From Chryseobacterium carnipullorum (GTDB lineage Bacteria; Bacteroidota; Bacteroidia; Flavobacteriales; Weeksellaceae), in NCBI RefSeq assembly GCF_900142785.1, contig NZ_FRCD01000004.1, positions 186,001-250,000 of the forward strand: 64,000 nucleotides of DNA, written 5' to 3'. Within the stretch, counting starts at the first letter, position 1. Each line of letters begins with the position of its first letter. Of this stretch, positions 1-9,211 are shown one piece after another. Made by a program: the position numbers and the translations under genes. Below the pieces are notes generated by a model. That model was not told the DNA's origin. It worked only from the letters and a program-made list of their open reading frames with translations, and did no database searches.

Positions 1-159
1 ATTGAGATGAAAACTTCTGTTCAGCAGCTCTTTATTAACAATCATTTTGGTATTATCCACCAGGCTCACCAGAGGATGAAGCGGTTTAGGGAGCTTCAGC
101 AGATTGTGAAGTTCCGATATGGACGAAATTTTCATAGGGGTGGTATCTTTCTTTTCCAT
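1..159 (-). CDS. AraC-family transcriptional regulator, N-terminal fragment (runs off the window)
   Basis: Only the first 53 codons are in the window, starting from the ATG at 157-159 on the minus strand. The segment contains an ISELHNLLKLPKP stretch followed by HPLVSLVDN. This resembles the N-terminal sensor region of AraC regulators common in Chryseobacterium. The C-terminal HTH domain would lie beyond position 1 and cannot be seen. The gene lies 78 bp downstream of the SDR oxidoreductase gene on the same strand, so it may be co-transcribed with it. The AraC call rests on remembered similarity of the N-terminus and not on a visible DNA-binding domain. Confidence 0.55.
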   Translation of the reverse strand, partial: MEKKDTTPMKISSISELHNLLKLPKPLHPLVSLVDNTKMIVNKELLNRSFHLN

Positions 160-237
160 ACTATAAATGTATTGAATATTTAGATTAAAAGACAGCATCA
201 ATAAAATCTACTTATGCTGCCTTTATATTTCAATAGC

Positions 238-1035
238 TTAGATAAACTGTTTTCCAAACTGTTCTCTGAAAAGTTCATCGCCTAACTCAAGACGCTGTGC
301 ATACAATGCTCTGGCATCTTCTCCCGCTACATATCTTAATTGCTTTTTACCATCGGTAGCAGCTTCATAGACTACTTCAGCAATCTGTACCGGTTCTGAA
401 GCAGCTTCCATCATTCCTTCCATTTTGGAGAACAAAGAATTGGTCATTTCTTCATAAGCGGGGCTTGTGGCAGCATCTAAGGAACGGCTTACAAAATCTG
501 TTTTAATGCCTCCCGGAGACACTGTTTTAACGTCAATTCCGAATGGGTTCAACTCATAAGCCAGGCTTTCACTCCAGCCTTCCAGTGCCCACTTGGTCGC
601 ATGGTAAGTAGAGCCCAAAGGAAATGCAATTAATCCTCCAATGGATGTGGTAGAAATAAACATTCCGCTTTTTCGTTCTCTGAAATACGGGATAAATGCC
701 TTTGTGACCCGAATCACTCCTAAAAGGTTTGTATCCAGCTGTTTTAGGATCTGCTCATCTGCCAAAGCTTCCAAAGGTCCGATAAGACCGTATCCTGCAT
801 TATTAAAAACGACATCAATACTCCCTAATTCAAGGGCTTTGCTGACTGTTGATCTGATCTGTTCGAGATTGGTTACATCCAATGGAAGAAGGGTAACGTT
901 ATCTAAACCGTTGAGTTCTGTATCTGCTTCCGGGTTTCTCATGGTCGCAATAACTTTCCATCCTCTGCTTTGAAATAATTGGGCAGTCGCTTTTCCTAGT
1001 CCTGTTGAAGCGCCTGTTATAAAAATTGTTTTCAT
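238..1035 (-). CDS. SDR-family NAD(P)-dependent oxidoreductase
   Basis: This is a classical short-chain dehydrogenase/reductase of 265 aa, a normal length for the family, and is expected to be cytosolic. The N-terminal Rossmann motif TGASTGLG is at residues 7-14, the NNAG motif at 78-81, and the catalytic Ser, Tyr and Lys are about S131, Y144 and K148 (YHATK). The PGGIKTDF stretch after the active site is typical of the family. The substrate cannot be read from the sequence. The gene sits just upstream of an AraC-type regulator on the same strand, a common pairing for SDR genes of unknown substrate. The start is the ATG at 1033-1035. Confidence 0.93.
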   Translation of the reverse strand: MKTIFITGASTGLGKATAQLFQSRGWKVIATMRNPEADTELNGLDNVTLLPLDVTNLEQIRSTVSKALELGSIDVVFNNAGYGLIGPLEALADEQILKQLDTNLLGVIRVTKAFIPYFRERKSGMFISTTSIGGLIAFPLGSTYHATKWALEGWSESLAYELNPFGIDVKTVSPGGIKTDFVSRSLDAATSPAYEEMTNSLFSKMEGMMEAASEPVQIAEVVYEAATDGKKQLRYVAGEDARALYAQRLELGDELFREQFGKQFI

Positions 1036-1147
1036 TTTGTTCTGTATTAAATTAACAGGACAAAGGTGAGCATTAGAAAAAAAGCTGGAGTTGCCAAATT
1101 GGACTATCGTGTAGCCAAAACGGATTTGAATCTATAAATATGTAAAT

Positions 1148-1179
1148 AAAAAAGGCTCAGATCATAACAATCTGAGCCC
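1148..1179 (-). terminator. Intrinsic terminator after the KAS III-like gene
   Basis: A 9-bp stem (GGCTCAGAT pairing with ATCTGAGCC) is followed on the minus strand by a run of six T. It lies about 65 bp past the stop of the KAS III-like gene. Confidence 0.85.
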
Positions 1180-1243
1180 TTTTCTATAGAAGAGAAGTTA
1201 AGGTGAACACTGAGAGCACCACCCTCGTTTCTTATATTATGAG

Positions 1244-2302
1244 TTAAAATTTATAAACAAATGAATTGATATTCATCCCTGCCCCTACAGAGGCAAATAA
1301 AACAACATCCCCTTTTTTTATTTCGTGGGAAGGCAGTTCGCCATCTAAAATCATCGTAAGCAAAGTAGGAATTGTCGCTACACTGCTGTTTCCCAATTTA
1401 GAAATGACCATCGGCATAATATTTTCCGGCATTGGAAGATCGTACAGCTGATAAAAGCGTTTTACGATCGCCTCATCCATCTTTTCATTAGCCTGGTGGA
1501 TAATAATTTTGTCAAGCTGATCAATAGTATATCCGCTCGCATCAATACATTTCTTCATTGCATCGGCTACATTCACCAGCGCAAATTCATAGATCTTACG
1601 GCCATCCATCTTGATGTATTTGGTATCAGGACAGCTTTCGTTGTTGTATGACTTTCCAAAAAACAGAAAGTCTTTTTCGTTTAAAGTATAAGAGGCTGAT
1701 AAATGGGACTGTATTCCACTGTCGTCATCACTGGCTTCCAGAATGGCAGCTCCTGCTCCATCGGCATAGATCATACTGTCTCTGTCGTGGATATCCACAA
1801 CTCTTGAAAGTGTCTCTGCTCCAATCACAAGACAACGCTTTGCAATACCTGATCTGATGAATGCATTGGCCTGGATCACTCCTTCAATCCATCCGGGACA
1901 TCCAAACAGAACATCATAGGCCACACAGAAATTATTTTTGATCTTCAACAGATGTTTTACCCTTGAGGCAAGACTTGGAACGCTGTCCGACTGAACAGTT
2001 CCGGAGCGTACGTCCCCAAAATTGTGGGCAAATATAATATAATCCAGTGTTTCAGGATCTATTTTAGAATTTTCTATTGCTCTCTGTGCTGCGATCAGTC
2101 CCAGATCTGAAGTCACCTGATTTTCAGACGCGTACCTTCTTTCTTCGATGCCGGTAATTTCTTTGAGCTTTCTGGCAATAATATCATTCGGTTCCTTTAA
2201 TGACTCTCCGTTTTTATTAATAAAATGATGCTGGTCAAAAAATAAATTTGTAATTGTCTCCGGCGGAATATAATTGCCGACTCCTATAATCTTGCTTGTC
2301 AT
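1244..2302 (-). CDS. 3-oxoacyl-ACP synthase III (KAS III/FabH-like)
   Basis: This 352-aa thiolase-fold protein has the KAS III catalytic triad: Cys135 in VLFGCPG, His269 in IIHQAN and Asn305 in LGNSSVAT. KAS III enzymes condense an acyl-CoA starter with malonyl-ACP. The gene stands alone, with no fab genes beside it, so it could be a second FabH or a specialised ketosynthase for a secondary lipid or pigment rather than the housekeeping enzyme. It is transcribed divergently from the SNF2 helicase gene across a 241-bp gap. A strong terminator follows it. Confidence 0.88.
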   Translation of the reverse strand: MTSKIIGVGNYIPPETITNLFFDQHHFINKNGESLKEPNDIIARKLKEITGIEERRYASENQVTSDLGLIAAQRAIENSKIDPETLDYIIFAHNFGDVRSGTVQSDSVPSLASRVKHLLKIKNNFCVAYDVLFGCPGWIEGVIQANAFIRSGIAKRCLVIGAETLSRVVDIHDRDSMIYADGAGAAILEASDDDSGIQSHLSASYTLNEKDFLFFGKSYNNESCPDTKYIKMDGRKIYEFALVNVADAMKKCIDASGYTIDQLDKIIIHQANEKMDEAIVKRFYQLYDLPMPENIMPMVISKLGNSSVATIPTLLTMILDGELPSHEIKKGDVVLFASVGAGMNINSFVYKF

Positions 2303-2504
2303 TAAAAAAAAATTATAATCTTCTTAAATTCATTTTGTATTTTTTCGTGAATTCAAATATTCTACAATAATAACGATAAAATATCTATTAATCGTATGAT
2401 AAAATAGAATTGAATATTTATATTGGTATTCAGAGCATACAATAAGCCTTTAACATCTATTGAAACGCGCTCTACCATTGGTTTTCCAGTTCATCCTCAA
2501 TACC

Positions 2505-2536
2505 TTTGATTTTTGTCATGGTTTTTCGTAAATTCG
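2505..2536 (+). promoter_or_regulatory. Bacteroidota-type promoter for the SNF2 helicase gene
   Basis: TTTG at 2505-2508 is separated by 20 nt from TAAATTCG at 2529-2536, a one-base deviation from the TAnnTTTG consensus. The ATG follows the box by only 7 nt, so the leader would be very short or absent. Confidence 0.5.
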
Positions 2537-2543
2537 CCTGCTT

Positions 2544-5500
2544 ATGGCAGCATATATTCTTGAAAATAAAAGCATCACGACGCTTTCTGTTTATGATCTT
2601 TTAAAACACACCTCAGGGAGTGCATTTCTGGAGATCAGAGATTTTCATGAAATTTATCCTACTGCCATTGAAAACAATAATGCGGTTTTCACAAAAAGCT
2701 CTCCTTTAAAGGATTTTCCAGATGTTTCGGTAAGCCAGATCGGCAGTTCTATAGTAAGTACCTGCAGCTGCAACAGCGCCAAAGACCAACTTTGTGAGCA
2801 TCAGACAGAAATTATCCATTGTATTCTGGAAAATAAAAATTTCAGGACTTTTTTTGATCCGTTTCTTCGCAAAAAGCTGTTGATGGCTAAAGCCAAAAGT
2901 TATGGCTTAGAAAATGAGCCGGATCTTGACATGTATTTCGAACTCGAATATGCTGACGGTAAAGTTGAAGTACGTTCTAAGATCAAGGAAATGCTACCGA
3001 TAGATGAGGAAGTTTTAAAACAGCAGCTTCTTCCCCAGCGCTCTTCAGTGATTGAAGAACTGGCGCTACTGGAAACCGGAAAAAGAAAAATACTGGTTAT
3101 CGGAAGGCACCGGTATTACAGTCACCTGAACTTTTCGCTGATGGAAGCTGATGCCACCCAAGCCGGAAAGATCAAGAATCCGGTCACTCCAGTTGATGCC
3201 ATGCAGCTGATCTGGAAAGCGGAAGAACCACAGCATATTAAATTCTACACGGCCGTTTCTGCTTTTCAGAATAATTATAATGAAGAATACAATACAGCAG
3301 AACTTGAGGCCATGAAGCTGATTGTGCAAAACCCTCTCGGTCTCAAAACATACTACCATGACCGGGAATTATCAGAAACCGTTTCGGCGAAATCTCTTGT
3401 CCCCGTAAACCTTGAAATTTTACAGGCTGAAATACGGCTTTCTGTATTTAAAAAAGATCCATTTTACGAAATAACGGGCGAACTTGAATTCAATGATATA
3501 TCTGTTCCTTTTAAAAATGTGGTCATCAGGAATGAGTACTTTATCTACAGCCGGAATACCTTCAGTTTTGCAGATGATCCTGATATGCTGCGGGTCATTA
3601 AATTTTTCAAAGCCAATAACGAAATTCTGCTTGTGCATTCCTCAAAATATGAAGCATTTATGCAGAATATTTTAACTTCACTTGAACATCGTATCCAAAT
3701 TAATTACAACTATATAGAAACTGCAACTCCAGTACAGCTTGAAGAAGAAACACACAGAAATGAGAGAATCATTTACCTGCGGCAGCAGGGAAATTATATT
3801 GCCGTAACTCCGGTTATGAAGTATGGGCAGGCGGAGGTTCCTGTCTATTCCCGAAAGCAGCTTTTGGGTACAGATCACAATGGAAATGTATTTAAAATTG
3901 ACAGAAGTGATGCTGAGGAAGCGCGTTTTACCTCTCTTATAATGAAGCAGCATCCCGACTTTGAAGCACAGATGGACGGCTATGATTATTTTTATCTTCA
4001 CAAAGATAAATTTCTGGACGAAGACTGGTTTCTTCACGCTTTTGAAATGTGGAGAAATGAAGGCGTTATCATTCTGGGATTCAATGAACTTAAAAATAAT
4101 AAACTCAATGGGCACCGGGCTAAGATCAATATACAGATTACCAGCGGCCTCGACTGGTTCAATGCTAAACTGAAGGTGAGTTTCGGACAGAAAGATGCTG
4201 CTTTGAAACAGCTTCACCGGGCTATCCGTAACAGGAGTAAATTTGTACAGCTGGACGATGGTACCCTTGGTGTTCTTCCGGAAGAATGGATCGACAGAAT
4301 GAATGAGTTTTTCCGGATCGGCGAAATTGATGCAGAAGATCTTAAAATTCCGAAGATCAATTTTACTGAAGTCTCCACTTTGTTTGAAAAAGAAATTTTA
4401 AGTGAGGAAATGCAGGAAGAGCTTTCTTCCTACTCTGTTCAGTTTTCATCTGTTAAAGATATTCCTCAAATCAATATTCCCACCGGATTAAATGCAGTAT
4501 TGAGGGATTATCAGCATGACGGACTGAACTGGCTGGACTTTTTAGATGGTTTCAATTTCGGGGGCTGTCTGGCCGATGATATGGGACTTGGAAAAACGCT
4601 TCAGGTTATTGCTTTTATTCTATCTCAAAGGGAAAAACGGGGACCTGCGACCAATCTTGTGGTAGTTCCGACTTCCCTTCTCTTCAACTGGCAGGAAGAA
4701 ATTGCCAAATTTGCGCCTTCTCTAAAGGTGATGACACATTATGGAGCAGACCGGTTGAAGGATTCAGCGCATATGTCTGAGTATGAAATAGTGCTTACCA
4801 GCTATGGAATGCTTCTTTCGGATATTCGTTTTCTGAAAAACTTCCGTTTCAATTATGTCTTCCTGGATGAGTCGCAAACAATAAAAAATCCTAATTCGGA
4901 AAGGTATAAAGCCGCTAGCCTGTTACAGTCGAGAAACAGGATCGTTCTTACCGGAACTCCTATTGAAAATAATACGTTTGATCTTTACAGCCAGCTTTCT
5001 TTTGCGTGTCCCGGGCTTTTGGGGAGCAAACAGTATTTTAAAGACATTTATGCGGTTCCTATTGATAAATTTGAATATGGTAAACGGGCTCAGGAACTCC
5101 AGCAGAAAATAAAGCCTTTTATTCTCCGCAGAACCAAGAAACAGGTGGCCAAAGAGCTGCCTGACAAAACAGAGATGGTGATCTACTGCGAAATGGATGG
5201 GGAACAACGTAAAATTTATGATGCTTATGAAAAGGAACTCCGTGAATTTATAGCCGCCAATGATGACGATGACCTGAATAAAAACAGTATGCACGTCCTC
5301 ACGGGTCTTACCCGACTCAGACAGATCTGCAATTCTCCGGTCCTTTTAAAAGAGGGATATTCCAATGAGCATGCCGTGAAAATAGAGATACTGATGGAAC
5401 AGATTCAAAGTAAAGCTAAAGATCATAAAATCCTGGTCTTCTCGCAATTTGTAGAGATGCTGGACTTACTTAAAGCTGAATTTGAACGTAAAAAGATTCC

Positions 5501-5888
5501 TTTTGAATACCTTACCGGACAAACCAAAAACAGAGGCAAAACCGTCAAAAATTTTCAGGAAAATGAGGAGGTCCGTGTATTTCTGATCAGTTTAAAAGCC
5601 GGCGGTGTGGGGCTCAACCTTACGCAGGCTGACTATATTTATCTTGTAGATCCATGGTGGAATCCTGCTGCCGAAAATCAGGCTATCGACCGAAGCTACC
5701 GGATCGGACAAACTAAAAATGTGATTGCTGTCCGGCTGATCTGTTCGAATACTGTGGAAGAAAAGATTTTAAGTCTTCAGAAAAGGAAAAACGAATTGGC
5801 TCAAAATCTGCTCCAGACCGACGGAACAGGTATTCAGAAGCTTTCAAAAAATGATTTACTGGGCTTATTGGAATCCAAACCATCATAA
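2544..5888 (+). CDS. SWIM zinc finger and SNF2-family DEAD/DEAH helicase
   Basis: This large protein of 1114 aa is a Swi2/Snf2-type ATP-dependent DNA translocase. A SWIM zinc-finger signature lies near the N-terminus (C74, C76, C84, H86). About 550 residues of poorly conserved sequence follow, and then the two RecA-like lobes. Walker A (DDMGLGKT) is near residue 680, the DEAH-box equivalent reads DESQ near residue 775, and TGTPIENN follows. The C-terminal helicase lobe carries LKAGGVGLNL and QAIDRSYRIGQ. The family acts in chromatin-like remodelling or transcription-associated DNA work in bacteria (compare RapA), but the substrate is unknown. It has its own promoter and is followed by a hairpin terminator and then an IS element. 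Confidence 0.94.
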   Translation: MAAYILENKSITTLSVYDLLKHTSGSAFLEIRDFHEIYPTAIENNNAVFTKSSPLKDFPDVSVSQIGSSIVSTCSCNSAKDQLCEHQTEIIHCILENKNFRTFFDPFLRKKLLMAKAKSYGLENEPDLDMYFELEYADGKVEVRSKIKEMLPIDEEVLKQQLLPQRSSVIEELALLETGKRKILVIGRHRYYSHLNFSLMEADATQAGKIKNPVTPVDAMQLIWKAEEPQHIKFYTAVSAFQNNYNEEYNTAELEAMKLIVQNPLGLKTYYHDRELSETVSAKSLVPVNLEILQAEIRLSVFKKDPFYEITGELEFNDISVPFKNVVIRNEYFIYSRNTFSFADDPDMLRVIKFFKANNEILLVHSSKYEAFMQNILTSLEHRIQINYNYIETATPVQLEEETHRNERIIYLRQQGNYIAVTPVMKYGQAEVPVYSRKQLLGTDHNGNVFKIDRSDAEEARFTSLIMKQHPDFEAQMDGYDYFYLHKDKFLDEDWFLHAFEMWRNEGVIILGFNELKNNKLNGHRAKINIQITSGLDWFNAKLKVSFGQKDAALKQLHRAIRNRSKFVQLDDGTLGVLPEEWIDRMNEFFRIGEIDAEDLKIPKINFTEVSTLFEKEILSEEMQEELSSYSVQFSSVKDIPQINIPTGLNAVLRDYQHDGLNWLDFLDGFNFGGCLADDMGLGKTLQVIAFILSQREKRGPATNLVVVPTSLLFNWQEEIAKFAPSLKVMTHYGADRLKDSAHMSEYEIVLTSYGMLLSDIRFLKNFRFNYVFLDESQTIKNPNSERYKAASLLQSRNRIVLTGTPIENNTFDLYSQLSFACPGLLGSKQYFKDIYAVPIDKFEYGKRAQELQQKIKPFILRRTKKQVAKELPDKTEMVIYCEMDGEQRKIYDAYEKELREFIAANDDDDLNKNSMHVLTGLTRLRQICNSPVLLKEGYSNEHAVKIEILMEQIQSKAKDHKILVFSQFVEMLDLLKAEFERKKIPFEYLTGQTKNRGKTVKNFQENEEVRVFLISLKAGGVGLNLTQADYIYLVDPWWNPAAENQAIDRSYRIGQTKNVIAVRLICSNTVEEKILSLQKRKNELAQNLLQTDGTGIQKLSKNDLLGLLESKPS

Positions 5889-5917
5889 AAGTCTATTCCT
5901 TTCAAAAAAAGAAAGAA

Positions 5918-5946
5918 GCCGTCTCATTTTCCTTGAGGCGGTTTTT
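5918..5946 (+). terminator. Terminator-like hairpin after the SNF2 gene (possible IS end)
   Basis: GCCGTCTCA pairs with TGAGGCGGT (9 bp including wobble pairs) and is followed by a T run. The stem is the same, in inverted orientation, as the hairpin at 7629-7656 on the other side of the transposase. It is therefore either a terminator for the SNF2 gene or part of the IS terminal repeat. Confidence 0.7.
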
Positions 5947-6004
5947 GTTTATAAACTGTCAATATTATTTTTTTAGGATGATTTTTTTGATTTGGAGTAC
6001 CTTT

Positions 6005-7552
6005 TTATGCCACTTTCTTTCTTAAGTTGTGTGCTAAAGCATGTAAACCGAACTCAATTTCTACTTTTTTCAGTGATTTTAGCATAAATCGCTTAAAATG
6101 GTGATTGTGTTTGAGGTTGGCAAACACAGGCTCTACATCGTAACATCTTTTTTTACGTTTTTCTATCCCTTCTTCACTTTTCAGTCGCTTTCGTGTGAGT
6201 TCTTTATGACGTTCCAGATTGTGATTTCTCTCTATGCTTCGGTTTTCTTTGGATTGATGGCACATGCTTCTTAATGGGCACCCTTGGCAGTTTTTGACCT
6301 TGTAATGCGATAAGGTCTGCTCAAAACCGGTCTTGGTAGTTTTGTTGCTTTCGTGGGTTTTTTCCATCCGTTGTCCCATTGGACAAACGTAAAAGTCTTT
6401 CTCCTGGTTGTAGTGCAAATGCTCTTTGCTAAAGGTTTTGTTTTTACTCTGATAGTTTTCGTCCTGTTCTTTATCAAACGTATTGTACTTTACAAAAGCC
6501 TCTATTTCAAGTTTCTCTAAAAGCTCATAATTCTCTTCACTTCCGTAACCTGCATCGGCGGTAAGGGATTCTATTTCGTAGAATTTTTCCTGGCCTATGT
6601 TGTCTTTAAAATTTTCCAGATGGGAAGCTAAAGTATTAGTATCGGCAGGGGTTTGATGAAGCGTATAATTCAGAATAAACTGGTTCTCGGTGGAGATTTG
6701 CGTATTGTAAGCAGGCTTGAGCTGTCCGTTCTTCATGTGATCTTCCTTCATCCGCATAAAAGTAGCATCTGTATCGGTTTTGCTGTAAGAGCCACGCTCT
6801 GCGAGAATCTCTTCCTGCTGCTGGTATTTATCAAGATTCTTTTCAAAATTATTCCTGATGTAGTTCAGCTTGGCTTTAGCTTTAGCTCCCCCTTTCTTAT
6901 CAGCGATTTTACTTCCTTTCAGTTTCTGGTTGATGCTTTCTACCGTTTTTTGGATTTTCTCTTTGTTGATTTCTCTGAACTCCGGAGGTTCGGGATCTTT
7001 ATCTTCATCCGAAGCGATGCTTTGGGCATACTTCCATAACTCTTCCAGCTGCTTTAGCATTTTTTCTTTGTTGGTTTTGATCGATTTCCCCCACACAAAG
7101 GTATAGCGCCCTGCCTGCGCTTCAATCTTAGTTCCGTCGGTATAGATTTGCTTTAAAGTTATCAAACCTTCTTCCGCCAACAGCAAAACCACTTGTGTAA
7201 AGACATCCTTAAATGCAGTTTGCAGTTTCTGGCTCCGAAAACGGGCAATGGTATTATGATCGGCAATATTCATATTGGAAAGCCACATGAACAAAACATT
7301 TTCCCGCATGGCCTTTTCTATCTTACGGGAGGAATAAATATTTTCCATATATGCAAAAACCATCACTTTGAGCATCATCAAGGGATGATAGCTAGGGTTG
7401 CCTTCTTTGCGGTATGCATCTAATAAGGTGCTGATGTTGATCTTATCTAAAACTTCATTTACAATCCGTACAGGATGATCCATAGGAATCAGATCGTCAA
7501 AAGTATGCGGAAATAAAACCAGCTGATTTTGATTATAATGCTTAAAAGCCAT
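6005..7552 (-). CDS. IS1182-family transposase
   Basis: This is a 515-aa DDE transposase that appears full length and intact. The N-terminal region has the family pattern LFPHTFDDLIPMDHPVR and the HTH-like stretch around YHPLMMLKVMVFAY. A catalytic Asp probably lies in IYTDGTKIEA and another in SLTADAGYGSEEN. The C-terminal part has a cysteine cluster (CPMG ... CQGCPLRSMC) and the closing motif VEPVFANLKHNHHFKRF, in which the catalytic Glu is expected. No frameshift or internal stop is present, so the element may be active. Transcription runs against the SNF2 gene and in the same direction as the GEVED gene. Confidence 0.95.
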   Translation of the reverse strand: MAFKHYNQNQLVLFPHTFDDLIPMDHPVRIVNEVLDKINISTLLDAYRKEGNPSYHPLMMLKVMVFAYMENIYSSRKIEKAMRENVLFMWLSNMNIADHNTIARFRSQKLQTAFKDVFTQVVLLLAEEGLITLKQIYTDGTKIEAQAGRYTFVWGKSIKTNKEKMLKQLEELWKYAQSIASDEDKDPEPPEFREINKEKIQKTVESINQKLKGSKIADKKGGAKAKAKLNYIRNNFEKNLDKYQQQEEILAERGSYSKTDTDATFMRMKEDHMKNGQLKPAYNTQISTENQFILNYTLHQTPADTNTLASHLENFKDNIGQEKFYEIESLTADAGYGSEENYELLEKLEIEAFVKYNTFDKEQDENYQSKNKTFSKEHLHYNQEKDFYVCPMGQRMEKTHESNKTTKTGFEQTLSHYKVKNCQGCPLRSMCHQSKENRSIERNHNLERHKELTRKRLKSEEGIEKRKKRCYDVEPVFANLKHNHHFKRFMLKSLKKVEIEFGLHALAHNLRKKVA

Positions 7553-7628
7553 ACATATAATTGATTACCAAATAAATATACAAAAAAAACAAATCAAAAT
7601 ATATAAAAATTATTTACTTTTTAAAAAG

Positions 7629-7656
7629 AAAAAAACCGCCTCAGTTGTGAGACGGC
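7629..7656 (-). terminator. Terminator-like hairpin after the GEVED gene (possible IS end)
   Basis: On the minus strand GCCGTCTCA-CAAC-TGAGGCGGT is followed by seven T. It lies about 50 bp past the GEVED gene stop and mirrors the hairpin at 5918-5946. Confidence 0.7.
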
Positions 7657-7704
7657 TTCCTAAAAAAAACAAAAATTGATATGGATATGATTAGATAAGT
7701 GTTC

Positions 7705-9003
7705 TTATTTTTTAATGATCTTTTCGGTGGTGATTTTTTGATCTCTGGTGTGAAGCTTAATCAGGTAAGTTCCGGACGCCAGACTTTGCATATTAATAAC
7801 ATCCGACGTTCCTTCTGCAAGTTTTTGTCCTGCCAAATTATAAATCTCATATTTTTCCAATCCAGCCTCCGTCTTCACATATACAGAATCTGATGTAGGA
7901 TTAGGATATATTCTGGAAGAAGATCTTTTTACCACTTCCGATGTCGCCAGATTTGAAGCTTTTACATTTAAAGTATAATCTTCAACCTGTCCAATGAACC
8001 ATCCTGAAGGGCATGGACGATTTTCGAGAGTTCCCATCCATGAACTGGATTCATAGGCTTTGACAATTCTGAAGCGGGTCTCTCCAAGCATAGCATCGGC
8101 AGGAATTTCAATCGTTCCGGACGTTACTCCGGACTGTCTGCCTGGAATAGGGTCAGAATTATCCAGATAGCCTAAATTAAATACTTCATTCACATCAAAA
8201 ATATTATTGTGATTAAGATCTATGTAAGCATAAGCAGAAACGGTGGTTTGCCCCTGAGTTCCTCCTGTAATAGTTATCGGATAAGAATTTCCTCTGTTCA
8301 CATTGAAAACAGTACCTGTAAAATTCTCGATCGCGTCTGAGTTTCCGTCGATAGTACTTTCTCTGGAAATTCCTGCAAACTCTACCTTTGTTATTTCACT
8401 GACAGTAAGGGTGGTCACATTTTCAGGTCCACAATAGGGCGACGGAAAAACTACATTATTACCCGTAATATTAACCGTATAATCTTCTGCCTGTCCTGCT
8501 CTTAAACCAGTATCACAAGCTGTATTGATAGAATTGGCGGCATTTGGATCAGAATAAGCAGCGGTATTGGTATTTTTGAATACTCTCATTCTGGTGGCAC
8601 CGGATGCTGCATTGGCAGGAATTGCTATCATTCCGGTAATCGTCATTGCATTGAAAGGATTAGCGGCTCCCAGCCTTCCTATATTGAAACGTTCTCCCGC
8701 ATCATCAAAATTCCCGTTTTTATTAAAATCAATAAAAACAACAACATCACTTGGAAAAGTACTGGATGGACCTTTTACAGAAATCTGATAACTGTTACCA
8801 GCCTGAAGATCTGTAGACATCGACGTGAAATTTTCGTATATCTGGGTGCTTCCGGACTGAGAAGATGATGTATTATTGATCGTTCCTAAACTGACATTAG
8901 TGATCATATTGCTGTCGGCTCCATATTGAAATGCCGGATTACAATACTGCCCATTCATCATCATGTAGAATACAACAGCAGATAGAGTAGATAATTTCTT
9001 CAT
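7705..9003 (-). CDS. GEVED-domain protein with type IX secretion sorting domain
   Basis: This secreted protein of 432 aa starts with a signal-peptide-like segment (MKKLSTLSAVVFYMMM). Two GEVED-type beta domains follow. They end in AGQAEDYTV and IGQVEDYTL, and each has acidic DFNKNGNFDD / DLNHNNIFDV-like loops that could bind calcium. The last 75 or so residues form a Por/T9SS type A sorting domain, beginning IYPNPTSD and ending in KIIKK, which directs export across the outer membrane and probably surface attachment. No enzymatic domain is visible, so an adhesive or structural surface role is the reasonable guess. A TAAATTTG box lies about 25 bp upstream of the ATG. Confidence 0.88.
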   Translation of the reverse strand: MKKLSTLSAVVFYMMMNGQYCNPAFQYGADSNMITNVSLGTINNTSSSQSGSTQIYENFTSMSTDLQAGNSYQISVKGPSSTFPSDVVVFIDFNKNGNFDDAGERFNIGRLGAANPFNAMTITGMIAIPANAASGATRMRVFKNTNTAAYSDPNAANSINTACDTGLRAGQAEDYTVNITGNNVVFPSPYCGPENVTTLTVSEITKVEFAGISRESTIDGNSDAIENFTGTVFNVNRGNSYPITITGGTQGQTTVSAYAYIDLNHNNIFDVNEVFNLGYLDNSDPIPGRQSGVTSGTIEIPADAMLGETRFRIVKAYESSSWMGTLENRPCPSGWFIGQVEDYTLNVKASNLATSEVVKRSSSRIYPNPTSDSVYVKTEAGLEKYEIYNLAGQKLAEGTSDVINMQSLASGTYLIKLHTRDQKITTEKIIKK

Positions 9004-9024
9004 TTATTCCTTATTTTCTTGAGA

Positions 9025-9032
9025 CAAATTTA
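9025..9032 (-). promoter_or_regulatory. -7 box upstream of the GEVED gene
   Basis: TAAATTTG on the minus strand is a full match to TAnnTTTG, 21 nt before the start codon. No clear TTG is present at the expected -33 position. Confidence 0.4.
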
Positions 9033-9211
9033 TATTTATTTAGAATTAATAAAAATAAGAAACGAATGATATTTGTCACTTTTTGAAGAATAACACAAAA
9101 ATAAAATAATCAATATGGGATAATACACTGATAATACGTCAATTGAATCCGCGATATCAAAATGAAATTACCTACAGTATTGAGATTGTTATACCGGATG
9201 TATAAAAAAAA

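Larger units (their letters stand above)
5918..7656 (-). mobile_element. IS1182-family insertion element (ends provisional)
   Basis: A single intact transposase gene with short non-coding flanks lies between two convergent genes (SNF2 helicase and the GEVED protein). The span is bounded by inverted hairpins that share GCCGTCTCA and TGAGGCGGTTTTT exactly but differ in the loop. The total of about 1.74 kb is in the normal range for IS1182-type elements. A-rich runs flank both hairpins, so any target duplication is hard to call. If the hairpins are only terminators, the true ends lie further inside. Confidence 0.55.
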
